From Neoceratodus forsteri (taxonomy: Eukaryota > Chordata > Ceratodontiformes > Ceratodontidae): DNA of 64,000 nucleotides. The position numbers and the translations under genes are program-made. The notes under the pieces are model-generated. The model had not been told where the DNA came from and ran no database searches. It saw only the letters and a program-made list of their open reading frames with translations. The DNA is taken from assembly GCA_016271365.2 (NCBI GenBank), contig CM028131.1, positions 289,481,001 through 289,545,000 of the forward strand, in the 5' to 3' direction. Position 1 is the first letter of the stretch, and the number at the start of each line of letters is the position of its first letter. This document shows positions 22,690 through 32,861 of this stretch, piece after piece.

Positions 22690-23035
22690 GCAACTAGCCC
22701 TCCACCCTATCTGGGTGTGGTCTGGATCCTCCCTAAACTGTTCCTATAAGCTCCCATCCCTAGCTGGGTGAAGCCTGTACTCCCCCATATTGTTCACTTA
22801 GGTTTCCACTCTAATGGGTGAAGCCTGCACCCCCTAATTTATTTGCTTAGGCTTCCATCCCATCTGGGTGTAGCCTGCACCCCCAAAAAAATTATTCTTA
22901 TGACTCTCACCCCATCTGGGTGAAGACCGCATCCCTCCTAATTGTTCCTCTAGACTTCCACCCTATGTAGGTGTAGCCTGCCACCCTCCACTGGTTTATT
23001 CAGGCTTCCTTGCCTTGGGCAATGCCTCAAGCCTT
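22690..23035 (+). repeat. Tandem repeat, about 60-bp unit
   Basis: Five to six diverged units each hold a version of ccatctgggtgtagcctgca followed by a C-run and a Y-rich spacer. The repeats lie just upstream of the LINE coding start. Tandem units in a LINE 5' region can act as promoter units; that role here is only a possibility. Confidence 0.6.
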
Positions 23036-23199
23036 CCTGCTGAGTCAGGCATCTGCTCCCCTTAGACACCCTCTGGTCTGACCAACCCTCCTGCCTTGCT
23101 CACCTGGCGTTCCCCCACTACTATATACATCCACCATGTTGCCCCACATCCTAGCTACCTTCCCTCTCTCTTCTCTTCCTACATTGTGTCCCCTCCTGT

Positions 23200-23669
23200 C
23201 CTCTCTCCTACTCCCTCCATTCCTCTCCATCCCCCACTTGCCCAAAATTTTCCCTTCCCTCCCTTTCCCACTCCCACAGGCATTCTGCGTGTTGTGTTTT
23301 ATCTGCTCTTTGGCTCCACTTGTAACCCCCACGCCCCTCCCTCTAAGAAGCTCTGTGGATCCATTAAGCTTCTTGTACTCTTGCTACTCCTGGTGGCAAG
23401 GGACATGAACTTTATCCTGGTCCTGCTCCCAACTTGACAATGCAGCTTCTCAAAGGACTGCTGGGTAGCCCACCTTAACATTTGTAGCCTCTTCATGAAG
23501 CTGGATCTGTTGCAGTCCCTCATGGTCAACCTCCACACGGATGTTCCCATTACCACAGAATCTTGGCTTTCCCACAAGGTCCAAGACTCTGCAATGTCCC
23601 TACCTAGTTACTCCTTCGCTACACAGGATCGCCCAAAGTGAGGCAGAGGTACTGCAATCTACATCTCCC
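23200..23669 (+). pseudogene. LINE ORF, N-terminal endonuclease part
   Basis: The frame at 23200-23437 reads FGSTCNPHAPPSKKLCGSIK, then a degraded version of the proline-rich start common in L2/CR1-type LINEs. A second frame at about 23470-23670 reads LDLLQSLMVNLHTDVPITTE followed by SWL, the first endonuclease strand with the ITE/TESWL motif, and ends near GRGTAIYIS. The endonuclease would nick target DNA for priming. The sequence is frameshifted and cut at 23670 by an LTR-like insert. It resumes at 31575. Confidence 0.65.
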
Positions 23670-24476
23670 TGCGACAGGGTGTAAGACCCTGTCCCACTTG
23701 TTATGCAGAAAATGTTAGAAGCAATGATCCATTATGTCCCCTCCTATTCCGTCACTTGTCTATCTAAAGCCTGTCTGACTGCGGAATCAAAGTTTCCTTG
23801 TGGCACGTAAGAATTGGCCACTCTGGCAGTCCCACAATTACCTCTCATTTTCTCCCTTCGCTTGCTGTTTCTATTCTTTCTTCCATCCCTTGCTTCTCTT
23901 TAGTTAAAAAAAATATTTGCGACTATGTAAAACTGAGATCCCTTGGTTTACAAATGTATTTGTAACATGGCAATGTTAAGGAGTCCCATAACGAGTGAAT
24001 TGATTGGTTCAAACTGAGCACAAGATACAAGTTGGACACGGTTTTAATTCCCAAGTAATGCCCGCTCCAAATTATTAATGCCGTGTCCAACTTGTATCAT
24101 GTGCTCGGCTTGAACCAACCACCCACGCAGTAGAGCAATAGCATCGCATGAAATAGCTGAACTTGGGGTACACTGGCCGAGAAAGCCTTTCAGCTATATT
24201 AAATGAAATATGCTCCCAAAAGTGGAGCATTTTAAAAAACCAAAGGTGCTGCAAGTTCACACGCATCGACTCTGTATCGTGTCTGGTAATAAAATGTCCC
24301 TTTTGCTGACAGCTCTCCCTTTGGGCTTAAAAGCCCCCAAAACTAACCTCCCAAGTAAAAAAAAAAAAAAAAAAGTTGGGCCACCACATGGGGTAAGAAA
24401 GTGGCCCTCTTGCTGTCAGTTCTCAGTTTGTAGTGAAATGTGAAGTTGGAGCTACATACGGCGTTGCTGCAGGGAA
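23670..24476 (+). mobile_element. LTR-like segment, left part
   Basis: It begins tgcgacagggtgtaagaccc and shares the next 35 bp with the solo LTR at 32151. The rest diverges. B1 is inserted at 24477. The other side may reach about 31574, where aataaaaataaaacactact and ttttacagcttctcctg resemble the solo LTR end. No matching target duplication was found, so the limits are uncertain. Confidence 0.4.
24004..24118. repeat. Foldback repeat with 38-bp arms
   Basis: Arm one, 24004-24041, runs ttggttcaaactgagcacaa and on to gttggacacgg. Arm two, 24081-24118, is its near-perfect reverse complement. The loop is 39 bp. It could be a miniature inverted-repeat element or a hairpin from the LTR. Confidence 0.75.
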
Positions 24477-24700
24477 AGTACAGTTACGTAAGAACTTACC
24501 GTAACAGTAGATATTCGAGAACAGCTCTTGCAGCAGGTAACACCATTAGGACTGAATCCGGCAGGCGTCAGGACCCCACGGAAATCTTCTAGCTAGCAGT
24601 CTTCAGCGGGGACCGCCTCCAACGTCGGTCCCGCCTCCGACGTCAGGCATAGTACATAAGGAGGCGGTCCCGCCAGAATCCCCAGTTCTCTCGCCGGAGA
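24477..24700 (+). repeat. Left ITR of B1
   Basis: The tip is agtacagttacgtaagaact; about 170 bp inward matches the reverse complement of 30300-30491 (cagcaggtaacaccattagg and the following caggcgtcaggaccccacgg). Confidence 0.85.
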
Positions 24701-24842
24701 CTCCCGGCCACTGGAAGACATCAGAAGTGGAGACCGAGGATCCGCCATCAGAAGAAGAAAGAGCGTTAGCTCCTGCCAAAGCCTGGTTAGGCCCTACCTC
24801 CTCCAAGGGGGAATGGTGGGCGGAAAGGTACCTGCTGCAAGA

Positions 24843-24935
24843 GCTGTTCTCGAAGATCTACTGTTAACGGTAAGTTCTTACGTAACTGTACTATCTTACT
24901 TCGAGATACAGCTCTTGCAGCAGGTAACACCATTA
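24843..24935. repeat. ICR of B1
   Basis: Reverse complement of the left tip (cggtaagttcttacgtaact) is followed directly by reverse complement of the right tip (atcttacttcgagatacagc). The join gives a right-end/left-end circle junction of gat/agtacag. Confidence 0.85.
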
Positions 24936-24961
24936 GGACAGATTCCCAAGCAATAGCACCT

Positions 24962-25833
24962 CTAAGCATTCTGGGAGGAAGCATAACGGAAAGACCTTGA
25001 ACAAATCCTAAATCTAGGACAGGAGACCCTGTAGAACGGCAAGGCGGAAACCGGCTCTCCGCCGTGAGGAAATGTCCAGGCTATAGTGCCTAATGAAGGT
25101 GTGCACTGAGCTCCATGTGCGGCACAGATGGCAGAGGGGGAGACGTTATGCAGCGCTGCAAAGGAGGTAGCCACCTCCCTAGTCGAGTGGCCCCGGACTG
25201 TGCCCGGAAGGGGCTTCTGCTTGTTGTTGTAGCAAAGGAAATGCACTGGACAAGCCAGCAAGAAAGGGTCTGCTTTGAGACTGGTTGGCCCAACATCCTC
25301 TCAGCGAAGGATACAAACAGCTGCTCAGACGTACAAAGCTGTTTAGTCCTGTTCAAGTAGTACCTTAAGGAGCGGTGAACATCCAGGGTGTGAAGCAATG
25401 CCTCTCCTCTGTTAGTGTACTTGGGAAAGTACACAGGCAGATCGATGTCCTGGTTAAGAGTAAGGGCAGAGACCACCTTAGGCAGGAATTTAGGATTCGT
25501 CCTCAAAGACACTCTGTCCTGGTGGAAAATTAAATAAGGTTCCTTACACATGAGAGCATGTAGCTCGGAAATTCTCCTTGCTGACGTGACAGCAACTAAA
25601 AATAACGTTTTCCACGACAGAAAATGCAGCTCGCAATCTGCGGCAGGTTCAAAAGGGGGTAGCGTGAGCTGTTCCAGGACAAAGAGTAGGTCCCAAGGAA
25701 GGACGGGATCCTTGATGGGTGGCCTAAGGTGTAACACCCCCCTCAGGAAGTCCCGGAGGCATCGAGTTGTGCCACTGTGTGCTTGACCTATCGGGAAGCG
25801 GTAGGCCGAAATCACACAGAGGTGAACTTTCAT
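24962..25833 (-). pseudogene. Tyrosine recombinase of B1, frameshifted
   Basis: A 247-residue frame (25090-25833) covers the N-terminal and central region, including AVTSARRISELHALMCKEPY with the first catalytic arginine and LHTLDVHRSLRYYLNRTKQL. The H-x-x-R motif (GHSTREVATSFAAL) is in a second frame at 24962-25261, and the tyrosine region is shifted again. At least two frameshifts lie near 25235 and 25130. The sense 3' end abuts the ICR. Confidence 0.85.
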
Positions 25834-25941
25834 AGAGGAGTAGGCGAGACCTGAGTGGAAGAGGGAAAGCAGGTATTCCAGAACTGATTTCTCTGGGCAT
25901 TCTAAAGGGGAGAGGCCGCGTGCCCGAGACCACAGGCAAAA

Positions 25942-27486
25942 TCAACGCCATTTCGTTGCATGCGTTGCCAGCTTTCTGGCAGCGGAGAGAACTTCCGCCA
26001 CCTCTAGCAAGACCCCGTGTCGCATAATGGCTATGTCTCGAGGAGCCAGGCATGCAGGTTCAGTGAGCGTAAGTCCGGGTGGACTAGTGAACCCTCCTCT
26101 TGAGACAGTAGATGGGAGCTGAAAGGCAACGGGACTGGAGGTTCCCGGGACAATTGCGTCAGCATGGGGAACGAGATCTGCCTGGGCCAGAAAGGCGCTA
26201 CCAGGATCATTGTTGCGTGCTCTCTGCATAGTTTGAGAAGAACTCTGGATCAACGGAAGGGGGAGGGCGAGAGGAATCTGTCCTCCAGGAGGACAGGACG
26301 CTGCTCGCCAGAAAACACCAGGCCCTGGATCTAGCGAGCAAAAATTGGGCAGTTTTGCATTGGATGGGGAAGCGAATAAGTCCAACTCTGGAGTGCCCCA
26401 TCGAAGAAACAGATCCTCTGCTACTTCCTGAAGGAGTTCCCATTCGTGGACTGTGGCCTGGGAACGACTCAGGCCGTCTGCGATTGTGTTGTCCACACCG
26501 GGAACATGAACTGCAATCAGGCTCGTGCCGTGTCGGATTACCCAATCCCACACTCTCATAGCTTCCCTGCAAAGGGGGTAAGAGTGTGCGCTTCCTTGTT
26601 TGTTGAGGTAATGCATCACCACCGTATTGTTTGTCTGAAGCAGAAGAGTACTCGATGGGATTTCTGACTGAAAAGTCTGCAGGGCATAAAGGACCGCCCT
26701 CATCTCCAGAATGTTGATGTGGAGGTGAGCTTCTTGAGGGGTCCACGCTCCCTGGGACCTCACCCCGTTCAGGTGTGCGTCCCACCTCAGCCCTGAGGCA
26801 TCTGTGGAGAGGATTACCTCCGGGGACGGCGCTGTAAACGGAACACCCGCAGAGAGTGTCCCTGGGTCTAGCCACCATTGCCAGTCCCGAATCACTGCGT
26901 TTGTGATTCTGACCGGCTGCTGCATGTGGTCTTGCCTTTGGTCCCACTGCACTTTGAGCATCCACTGAGTTACCCACATGTGGAGCCTTGCCATAGGGAC
27001 GGTTGGAATGGCCGCAGCCATGTGTCCGAGCAGGCGAAGGACCAGCCTGGCAGGGACAGTCTTCTTCACGGAGAGATCCCTGATGAGGGATCTGATGCGT
27101 TCCGCTCTTTCCTCGGGAAGAAAAGCTTTCCCTTGGACGGTGTCCAGAACTGCGCCTATTAACTGCAGCTTCTGAGACAGTACCAGGGAAGACTTCTCGT
27201 AGTTGAAAAGAATGCCCAAACACTGGAAGAGAGCTTGGGTGTTCTGGATAGTCAACAGCAGCGCCTCTCTGGAGGCGGCCATGAGAAGCCAGTCGTCCAG
27301 GTACGGGAACACGCAGTGGCCCTGTCTCCTTAGAGACTCTGCCACGACTGCCATGCACTTGGTAAAGACCCTGGGGGTCGATGACAGTCCAAAAGGAAGA
27401 GCCCGGAACTGAAAGTGGTGGCCGAGAAACTCTAAGCACAGGAACCTCCTATGCGCTCGAGCTACAGGGGATGTGCAGGTAGGCAT
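25942..27486 (-). CDS. RT-RNase H of B1, 514 open residues
   Basis: One open frame starts just after RT motif A. It carries the motif B region RALPFGLSSTPRVFTK, catalytic YLDDWLLMAA (residues about 50-60), a thumb-like LVLRLLGHMAAAIPT and then RNase H. RH motifs are STDASGLRWDAHLNG, NILEMRAVLYALQTF, TNNTVVMHYLNKQGSAHS and VHVPGVDNTIADGLSR. The conserved RWGTPELDLFASPSNAKLP block follows. Fingers and motif A (27487-27880) are in another frame, so the enzyme is incomplete. It would copy element RNA and degrade it. The first Met listed is not the true start. Confidence 0.85.
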   Translation of the reverse strand: MPTCTSPVARAHRRFLCLEFLGHHFQFRALPFGLSSTPRVFTKCMAVVAESLRRQGHCVFPYLDDWLLMAASREALLLTIQNTQALFQCLGILFNYEKSSLVLSQKLQLIGAVLDTVQGKAFLPEERAERIRSLIRDLSVKKTVPARLVLRLLGHMAAAIPTVPMARLHMWVTQWMLKVQWDQRQDHMQQPVRITNAVIRDWQWWLDPGTLSAGVPFTAPSPEVILSTDASGLRWDAHLNGVRSQGAWTPQEAHLHINILEMRAVLYALQTFQSEIPSSTLLLQTNNTVVMHYLNKQGSAHSYPLCREAMRVWDWVIRHGTSLIAVHVPGVDNTIADGLSRSQATVHEWELLQEVAEDLFLRWGTPELDLFASPSNAKLPNFCSLDPGPGVFWRAASCPPGGQIPLALPLPLIQSSSQTMQRARNNDPGSAFLAQADLVPHADAIVPGTSSPVAFQLPSTVSRGGFTSPPGLTLTEPACLAPRDIAIMRHGVLLEVAEVLSAARKLATHATKWR

Positions 27487-27890
27487 CCTGTATGTCCAGG
27501 GACGCTAGGAAGGCGCCCTTTCTGTCAGCATGGGAATGAGTCCTGGAGGGTCACCATGCGAAAACGCTTGTAGGCGACTGACATGTTGAGGTGTGCTGAG
27601 GTCCAATACTGGACGGAGGTCCCTGTTTTCTTTGGAACCAGAAAGAAGTGGAATAGTAGCCGGATCCTTTGTGAGTTCCGGGACGTACTCCACCGCTCCC
27701 TTTTGGAGGAGCACGAGTACTTCTTGCCTGATGAGCGATCTGTGCTGACCCGAGTAACGGAGAGCAGAGAGGCCTTGTGGTGGCTTGTCCACGAATTCTA
27801 TAAAGTGGCCTTGTTTGACTAACTGAAGAACCCACCTGTCGGGTGGTTATAGACTGCCACCCTGGCAGGTGGTCCACAACACGACCCCCG
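27487..27890 (-). pseudogene. RT fingers and motif A region of B1
   Basis: Pieces here read NRDLRPVLDLSTPQHVSRLQ, matching fingers of other copies, and KTG-type residues. The motif A segment coding LASLDIQD lies around 27500 in a third frame. The frameshift that separates this part from 25942-27486 is between 27486 and 27530. Confidence 0.7.
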
Positions 27891-28204
27891 ACCTTGGTGT
27901 CCCATTGATCCTGAGGGGCGGGGGCCGGGAAGGAGTCATGCTGTGTTGGCTGAGGGTCCTGCAGGCTGGGCCGACTTGGCAGGGCGTTGGCCTCGGCCTG
28001 CGGACGACTTCCCCTGGGCTCTGTGGAGGAAGGAGCCTCTCTGCTGCGGACCAGTGCGGGATTGCTCCTGCATCCGCCCGAAATGGCTCTGGTTCCTATG
28101 GAAGGAACTGAGCTTGGGTCTGTACATGGCTTGGACAGACCGCACCGCCTTCCCGGCCTTTTGAAGTTTGGTGAGAACCTTTCCGAGGACTCACCAAAAG
28201 AACT

Positions 28205-29797
28205 TCATGGAACGAGGCGTCCAGAATGTTCTTCTGGACGTCCAGGTAATCCGAGACACGGAGCCAGGAGTGTCTCCGGGGCATACGCCTGAGGCTGCCG
28301 CCGCCTGGCCGAGGAAGTCCACTTGAATCGCATAAGTGCTTGCAGCACCTGGGTTCCCACGTCCGAACCTGTGCGGAGGAGTTGCAGCAACTCCTCCTTC
28401 TGCTCACCTTCTAGCATCTTTTCTGCCAGATCCAGTCCCTGCTCCCACAAGGCATTCTGAAACTGGACCATGTGGGTTAGATAGTTGAGGGACCTAATGG
28501 CGCAGGTAGCGGCTGCATACGTGCGCCTGCCCATAGTGTCCATTTGCTTGGAATCTGGGTCCGGTGGCAGGGTGCTCAAATGTTGTGGCCTCTGGGACCG
28601 GTCATGTGAGGCTGTAATGACCAGAGAATCGGCCAGATGATGTGATGCCAAGTACTGGTCCTCCCTAGGGGCCTTGTACAGGCGGTCAGCCTTCTTCGGC
28701 ATCGCCGGGAGCGAGTGTGGACGTTTCCATGCTGCCTTGGTGACGTCCATGAAGGTGTCCACCAAGGGTGGCACCACCACAGGCTTTGGATCTTTTTGCC
28801 TAAGATACCGGGCAAGGCGTAGCCTCTCAGGGTCAAGTTCCTCTGCGTCCCAGCCCATGTTCTCCTGGATATGCCTCATAATCTCTGAGAACGATGGGTC
28901 ATCCGGAGATCTTGGGAGCTCACGTGGGTCCAGAGAGGGGACACTAATGGGAGAAGTGGATCTGGATCCGTCTGAGAAGTCCGATCCCGTGTCATCCGTC
29001 GAAGGCGAATGGCGGCGTCTTCTGGGTCTCTTGGGGCTGGGTGACCCTGAAGAAGATCTGGACGGAGGTCTCCTCTTGTCTGGTCTGCCCCTAGGAGGTT
29101 CCTCAGGCTCCTGAGGGGAAGGTACTCGGCCTGCTGCCCCAGATGGGGTGGAGGGCACTGGGGCCGGTGGAGTCACGGGTGGAGGAGGAGGAGGAGGAGG
29201 TGGTGTGGGAACCACGTCCTTCTTTATGGTATCCCACCAATAGGTGAATAGCTCCTTAACCTCTGAAATATTGAGGCCCAACGACGGACCGGGCGCCGGT
29301 GGTCGGTCGTCGGGTTCCGGCGTCGGCTCCCCAGTGATCTCTGGTTCTGGAGAGGGTTCCCTGGTGGGTGCGACAGGTCCGGGTTCGCCCGTCTGGTCCT
29401 CTGGCTGGGTCAGCTCCTCCTCCGTGAGCGCCTCCTGGCCGACGTCGGTAGGTGTTCTCTCTACAGGAACGGGCATCGGTCCCCCGGCCGGCGTCCGGGG
29501 TGGAGAAGGCCTGACCAGTGACAGGCGTCTGGCGGTCATCGAGTCTCGGGACCGGTGATGCTTAGCCGACGTCGGGTGAGCAGACGTTGGATCCAACGTC
29601 CTTTTGAGCGAAGTCAGCTCCTTGGTCTTCCGCTGGGGTGGAGGGGACAAGGAGACTGTCCAGGCGTCGGGGTCCAGGTGACAGAAGCCGGACTTGTGGT
29701 GGCGGTCCCCTGACCTCGGCGAGGCCTTGGAAGCAGAAGAAGGAGGCCTGGAGGTCTTGGCCGGAGGTAGAGAAGAACCACCCGAAGACGACTTCAC
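28205..29797 (-). CDS. gag core of B1, 530 open residues
   Basis: One long frame. The N-terminal half is Pro/Ser/Arg-rich with a proline tract near 29200 (PTPPPPPPPPPVTPP). The C-terminal half carries the conserved DIRS gag core: DPSFSEIMRHIQENMGWDAE, VVPPLVDTFMDVTKAAWKRP, DRLYKAPREDQYLASHHLAD and PPDPDSKQMDTMGRRTYAAA. It ends in a helical part similar to 28096-28407 in other frames. No catalytic motif. Presumed structural; function from position and homology among copies only. Confidence 0.75.
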   Translation of the reverse strand: MKSSSGGSSLPPAKTSRPPSSASKASPRSGDRHHKSGFCHLDPDAWTVSLSPPPQRKTKELTSLKRTLDPTSAHPTSAKHHRSRDSMTARRLSLVRPSPPRTPAGGPMPVPVERTPTDVGQEALTEEELTQPEDQTGEPGPVAPTREPSPEPEITGEPTPEPDDRPPAPGPSLGLNISEVKELFTYWWDTIKKDVVPTPPPPPPPPPVTPPAPVPSTPSGAAGRVPSPQEPEEPPRGRPDKRRPPSRSSSGSPSPKRPRRRRHSPSTDDTGSDFSDGSRSTSPISVPSLDPRELPRSPDDPSFSEIMRHIQENMGWDAEELDPERLRLARYLRQKDPKPVVVPPLVDTFMDVTKAAWKRPHSLPAMPKKADRLYKAPREDQYLASHHLADSLVITASHDRSQRPQHLSTLPPDPDSKQMDTMGRRTYAAATCAIRSLNYLTHMVQFQNALWEQGLDLAEKMLEGEQKEELLQLLRTGSDVGTQVLQALMRFKWTSSARRRQPQAYAPETLLAPCLGLPGRPEEHSGRLVP

Positions 29798-30208
29798 CGC
29801 AGCCAGGGGAGGCTGAGAGCGGGCCCGGGAAGGGGAGCGGTCGGGCCGGAGCTGCAGGAGTCGGAAGCCCTAGAAGGAGATTTTGATCTCACCCTCTCCC
29901 TGTGCTTTTCGAGGTGTCGCTGGGCTTTCTCAGACAATTCCCCCTTGGAGGCAGAATCCAAGGCCTTTACTTTTTCTTCGAGAAGGTACGCTTGAAGGGC
30001 CTTCTGGCAACGGATCCAGGTCCAGCTATTGAATCTGACAGAAGGTACAGGCTTGGATGTCATGGTCTGGGCCTAGGCACCGCACGCAGGCCGAATGCGG
30101 ATCTTTAAAAGGGATTTGCTTCCCACAGGCGCACTTCGATGGATGGCCTTCCGCGGAGGTTGGAGAGGACATCAGATGGCAGACTTCGTGAAAAATAGGG
30201 TTTTCCAA
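29794..30208 (-). CDS. gag N-terminal head of B1
   Basis: Two overlapping frames (29794-30063 and 30026-30208). The outer one reads KCACGKQIPFKDPHSACVRC, then GPDHDIQACTFCQ: the paired Cys/His head seen in E0 and D. The inner one continues basic and Ser-rich (KHRERVRSKSPSRAS). The frame change between them, near 30030-30060, may be one slip. The head starts near the inner edge of the right ITR. Confidence 0.7.
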
Positions 30209-30299
30209 GTTGGAAAGAACTTTTCCAGGTGTCGTGCGCTAGAAACAGACCGAAGGGTCGAGACGTGCAAGTCGACGGCGGGAAAGAACGGGGGATTCT

Positions 30300-30491
30300 G
30301 GCGGGAAAGAACTGGGGATTCTGGCGGGACCGCCTCCTTATGTACTACGCCTGATGTCGTGGGTGGGACCGACGTCAGAGGCGGTCCCCGCTGAAGACTG
30401 CTAGCTAGAAGATTTCCGTGGGGTCCTGACGCCTGCCGGCTTCAGTCCTAATGGTGTTACCTGCTGTAAGAGCTGTATCTCGAAGTAAGAT
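30300..30491 (-). repeat. Right ITR of B1
   Basis: Reverse complement of the left ITR over cctgacgcctgccggcttca and taatggtgttacctgctg. The outer tip is ctcgaagtaagat. Confidence 0.85.
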
Positions 30492-31574
30492 CAAGGGAGG
30501 AGACTGACAGAACCGTAAGTAGCGCTCTACAAACGTGATTCACTGTGGGCTGTTTAAAATGAACAGAAAGAAAAGCCCCAGATTTCTGTGCACTTTAAAG
30601 TACACTGCAGTGTTTGTACAACAGCAGCATGCTTTTCGATGTAAGCTATGCAAAAATGTTACTGTATACATCTCAGCATACAGCGCGGCAGTACTGAGCA
30701 CCCTGTAAAACTGTCTTGTGAAATGTCTAGGGATATAGCGTAAAAATAACCATTTACAAATGTAAAAACATAAAATGTAAAATGTGTAATACCACACTTC
30801 ATATGCTGCTCATGCCTGTATATGTTTCGCAGCATAAGTATAATAAATATTGGTGTGTTGGTGACGTGTTGTGCTTCTGAAGACAAATATTGAAACTACA
30901 GACATTTTTCTATATTTTATTAAAATAATAATCACTTCTTAACAGTGCTTGCCATATTACAAGTGCATTAAGGCACTCCGAAGGAGGCTTTTACTGGGAA
31001 TTAATGCATAGTTGGTGGCTGTGGGCACCGCCCCTTCAAATAACCTCCCCCATCATGTATTAATTTCAGTAGAAGCTCTCCTTCTTCGCTGTCTTAATGC
31101 TTACATAGTTACATTGTTGAAAGGAAAGCAAAAAGCTATTTAGGTTTATTTGGAACACGGGATTAACCTGGAAATGTAATTTGACCTTCACAAGCTTGTC
31201 TGCAGAATTGTCAGCAGAAAATCAGCCCTGGGACAGGATGTCTTAATTGGCTGCACCTGTTAAGACTAATGCACTCATCAGGCTGCTCACAGGAAACAAA
31301 CTGTCAAGTCTTAATACATTTTGTGGAACACAGGTGGTGCAATTTGCAAGAATAGGATGCAGAATTTAATTGCAAGGGGAAAAATATCCTAGAGAGAGCA
31401 ATGTTTTGTTTAGAGACAGAAAGAGATGGAGATTTTAAAGAGACTCATTTTCATTTGTTGGAACTGCCTATGTCAAGTGCTTTCCTGCACACTTTTATTT
31501 TATTGTTAGTAATAAAAATAAAACACTACTTGCAAATTTTACAGCTTCTCCTGTTTTGTCTCTGTTTCCTGTCA
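30492..31574. other. Unassigned AT-rich DNA, possible LTR remainder
   Basis: No coding domain is visible. The last 90 bp resemble the 3' end of the solo LTR at 32151-32861, so some of this may belong to the LTR-like segment that carries B1. Confidence 0.4.
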
Positions 31575-32150
31575 TATACCTCGACGATAATCCTCGGGCA
31601 TCCAATCTGTGCCTGTGCTATCAGTCTCTTTCCACTCTGCTTAGGAGCTGCTCCTCCTCAAACTCTTCCTCCCCTATACAGTCCTACTTTTTACTGCAGG
31701 AGTATACTGCTGCCCTGGCATATCCCCTGCTTCGGTCACTGAACTCCTCTTGCCCATCTGCTCCCACCCCTCATCTGGAGAGTTTAATTGGGGATTCAAA
31801 CACCAACAGGCTCTCCCCCTCCATGTACAAACTGCCAGTATGTTAAAGGCCTCCAGCTATCACAACTAATTTTGAACCCCAATGGTCTTAATCATAAATC
31901 CTCGAACCACACTCTACTGAACTGGGTACTCATCTCACCCCGGCTGTACTGTGAATGCAGGTATCCTCCCTGATGCAGTCAGTGACCATCATATGGTCTA
32001 CTGTGTGCAGAAGACCCATAGCCCCAAAAGTCCCCTAAAATCATCCTCCCGCAGGTCGCTGGATTTATCCTCCCTCCGTGGAGACCCGTTAGTCACTGAC
32101 TGATCCCACAGCTCTACAGCCACTGATATCAGCATGGCCCTTGGCTCCTT
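31575..32150 (+). pseudogene. LINE endonuclease, second part
   Basis: The plus strand continues the LINE. Visible motifs are LIGDSNTN (the GDxN element of AP-like endonucleases) at about 31782 and VSDHHMVYC (SDH) at about 31977. Frames shift between them. The solo LTR cuts it at 32151. The protein resumes at 32862 with FHNKFMAAWDHCAPL. Confidence 0.7.
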
Positions 32151-32861
32151 TGTGACAGGGTAGAATAGGACCCTGTCCCAGTTGTTATGGAGTTTGAATG
32201 CAGGGATCTGTTCTGTTCTTTCCTGTCTCTTCTATGTCTGGCTGCGCAACCAAATTTTCCTGTGAGACCTAGGACTTGATCACCCCAACAGTCTTGTAAT
32301 TCTCTCGCTATCTCTCAGTCTCCCCTTGTTGTTTGTCCTTTCCTCCCTTGCATATCTGCTGATATAAAAATATAATCAAATCATTAAGTGGAAATGTAAT
32401 CGATATTGGGATCCCTTTGTTTAGAAATTATATAGTGTTACTGTTGAAATGTATATAACTAGAGTTTGAGATGACTGCAAAAAGCTATTGGAAACTCAAG
32501 AGGTTACCTTAGTGCAATTTTTAAGCCTTGTGCAAAGGCTGTGCAGATGGGTCTCAGTTCTGGGACATTGTGTTCCTGCCAGCACCTGCCTGAAATATAC
32601 TAGGACACTTCAGAAAAAGCAGGATGCTTGTTAAGAAAGGGGGTTGGAAGGACTTATAAGACAGCTGCAATTGCTTGCAAAAGAGGGACACAGATTGAAG
32701 AAAAACTCTGATGATCTTCTCTGATTATTTAGCCTTTGTAACTAGTTATACTGAACAATTTTATTTTTTATGTTACTGCTAGTAGAAATAAATACTCTTG
32801 TTGTGAATTTTACAACTGCTCCTGGTTTTTCCTATGCTTCTTGACCTGTGCCTTGACAACA
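32151..32861 (+). mobile_element. Solo LTR, 711 bp, with TSD
   Basis: It begins tgtgacaggg and ends ttgacaaca (TG...CA). A 5-bp duplication tcctt flanks it at 32146-32150 and 32862-32866. An aataaa signal lies at 32787-32792. No internal protein is present, so it is a solo LTR left by recombination. Removing it restores the LINE reading. The direction is taken from the poly(A) signal. Family not identified; 5-bp TSD fits Gypsy/ERV types. Confidence 0.7.

Larger units (their letters stand above)
24477..30491 (-). mobile_element. B1: near full-length DIRS element, group B
   Basis: The element is 6015 bp with left ITR 24477-24700, ICR 24843-24935 and right ITR 30300-30491. The ICR holds the joined reverse complements of both ends. 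It inserts after GAA (24474-24476) and ends in GAT; no duplication is seen. It is the best preserved copy: gag has 530 open residues and RT-RH 514. Breaks remain in RT near 27490 and in YR near 25235. Confidence 0.9.

Noticed and set aside
29160..29260. Proline-rich exon of a host gene
   Set aside because: It is inside the continuous gag frame of B1 and has no splice structure.
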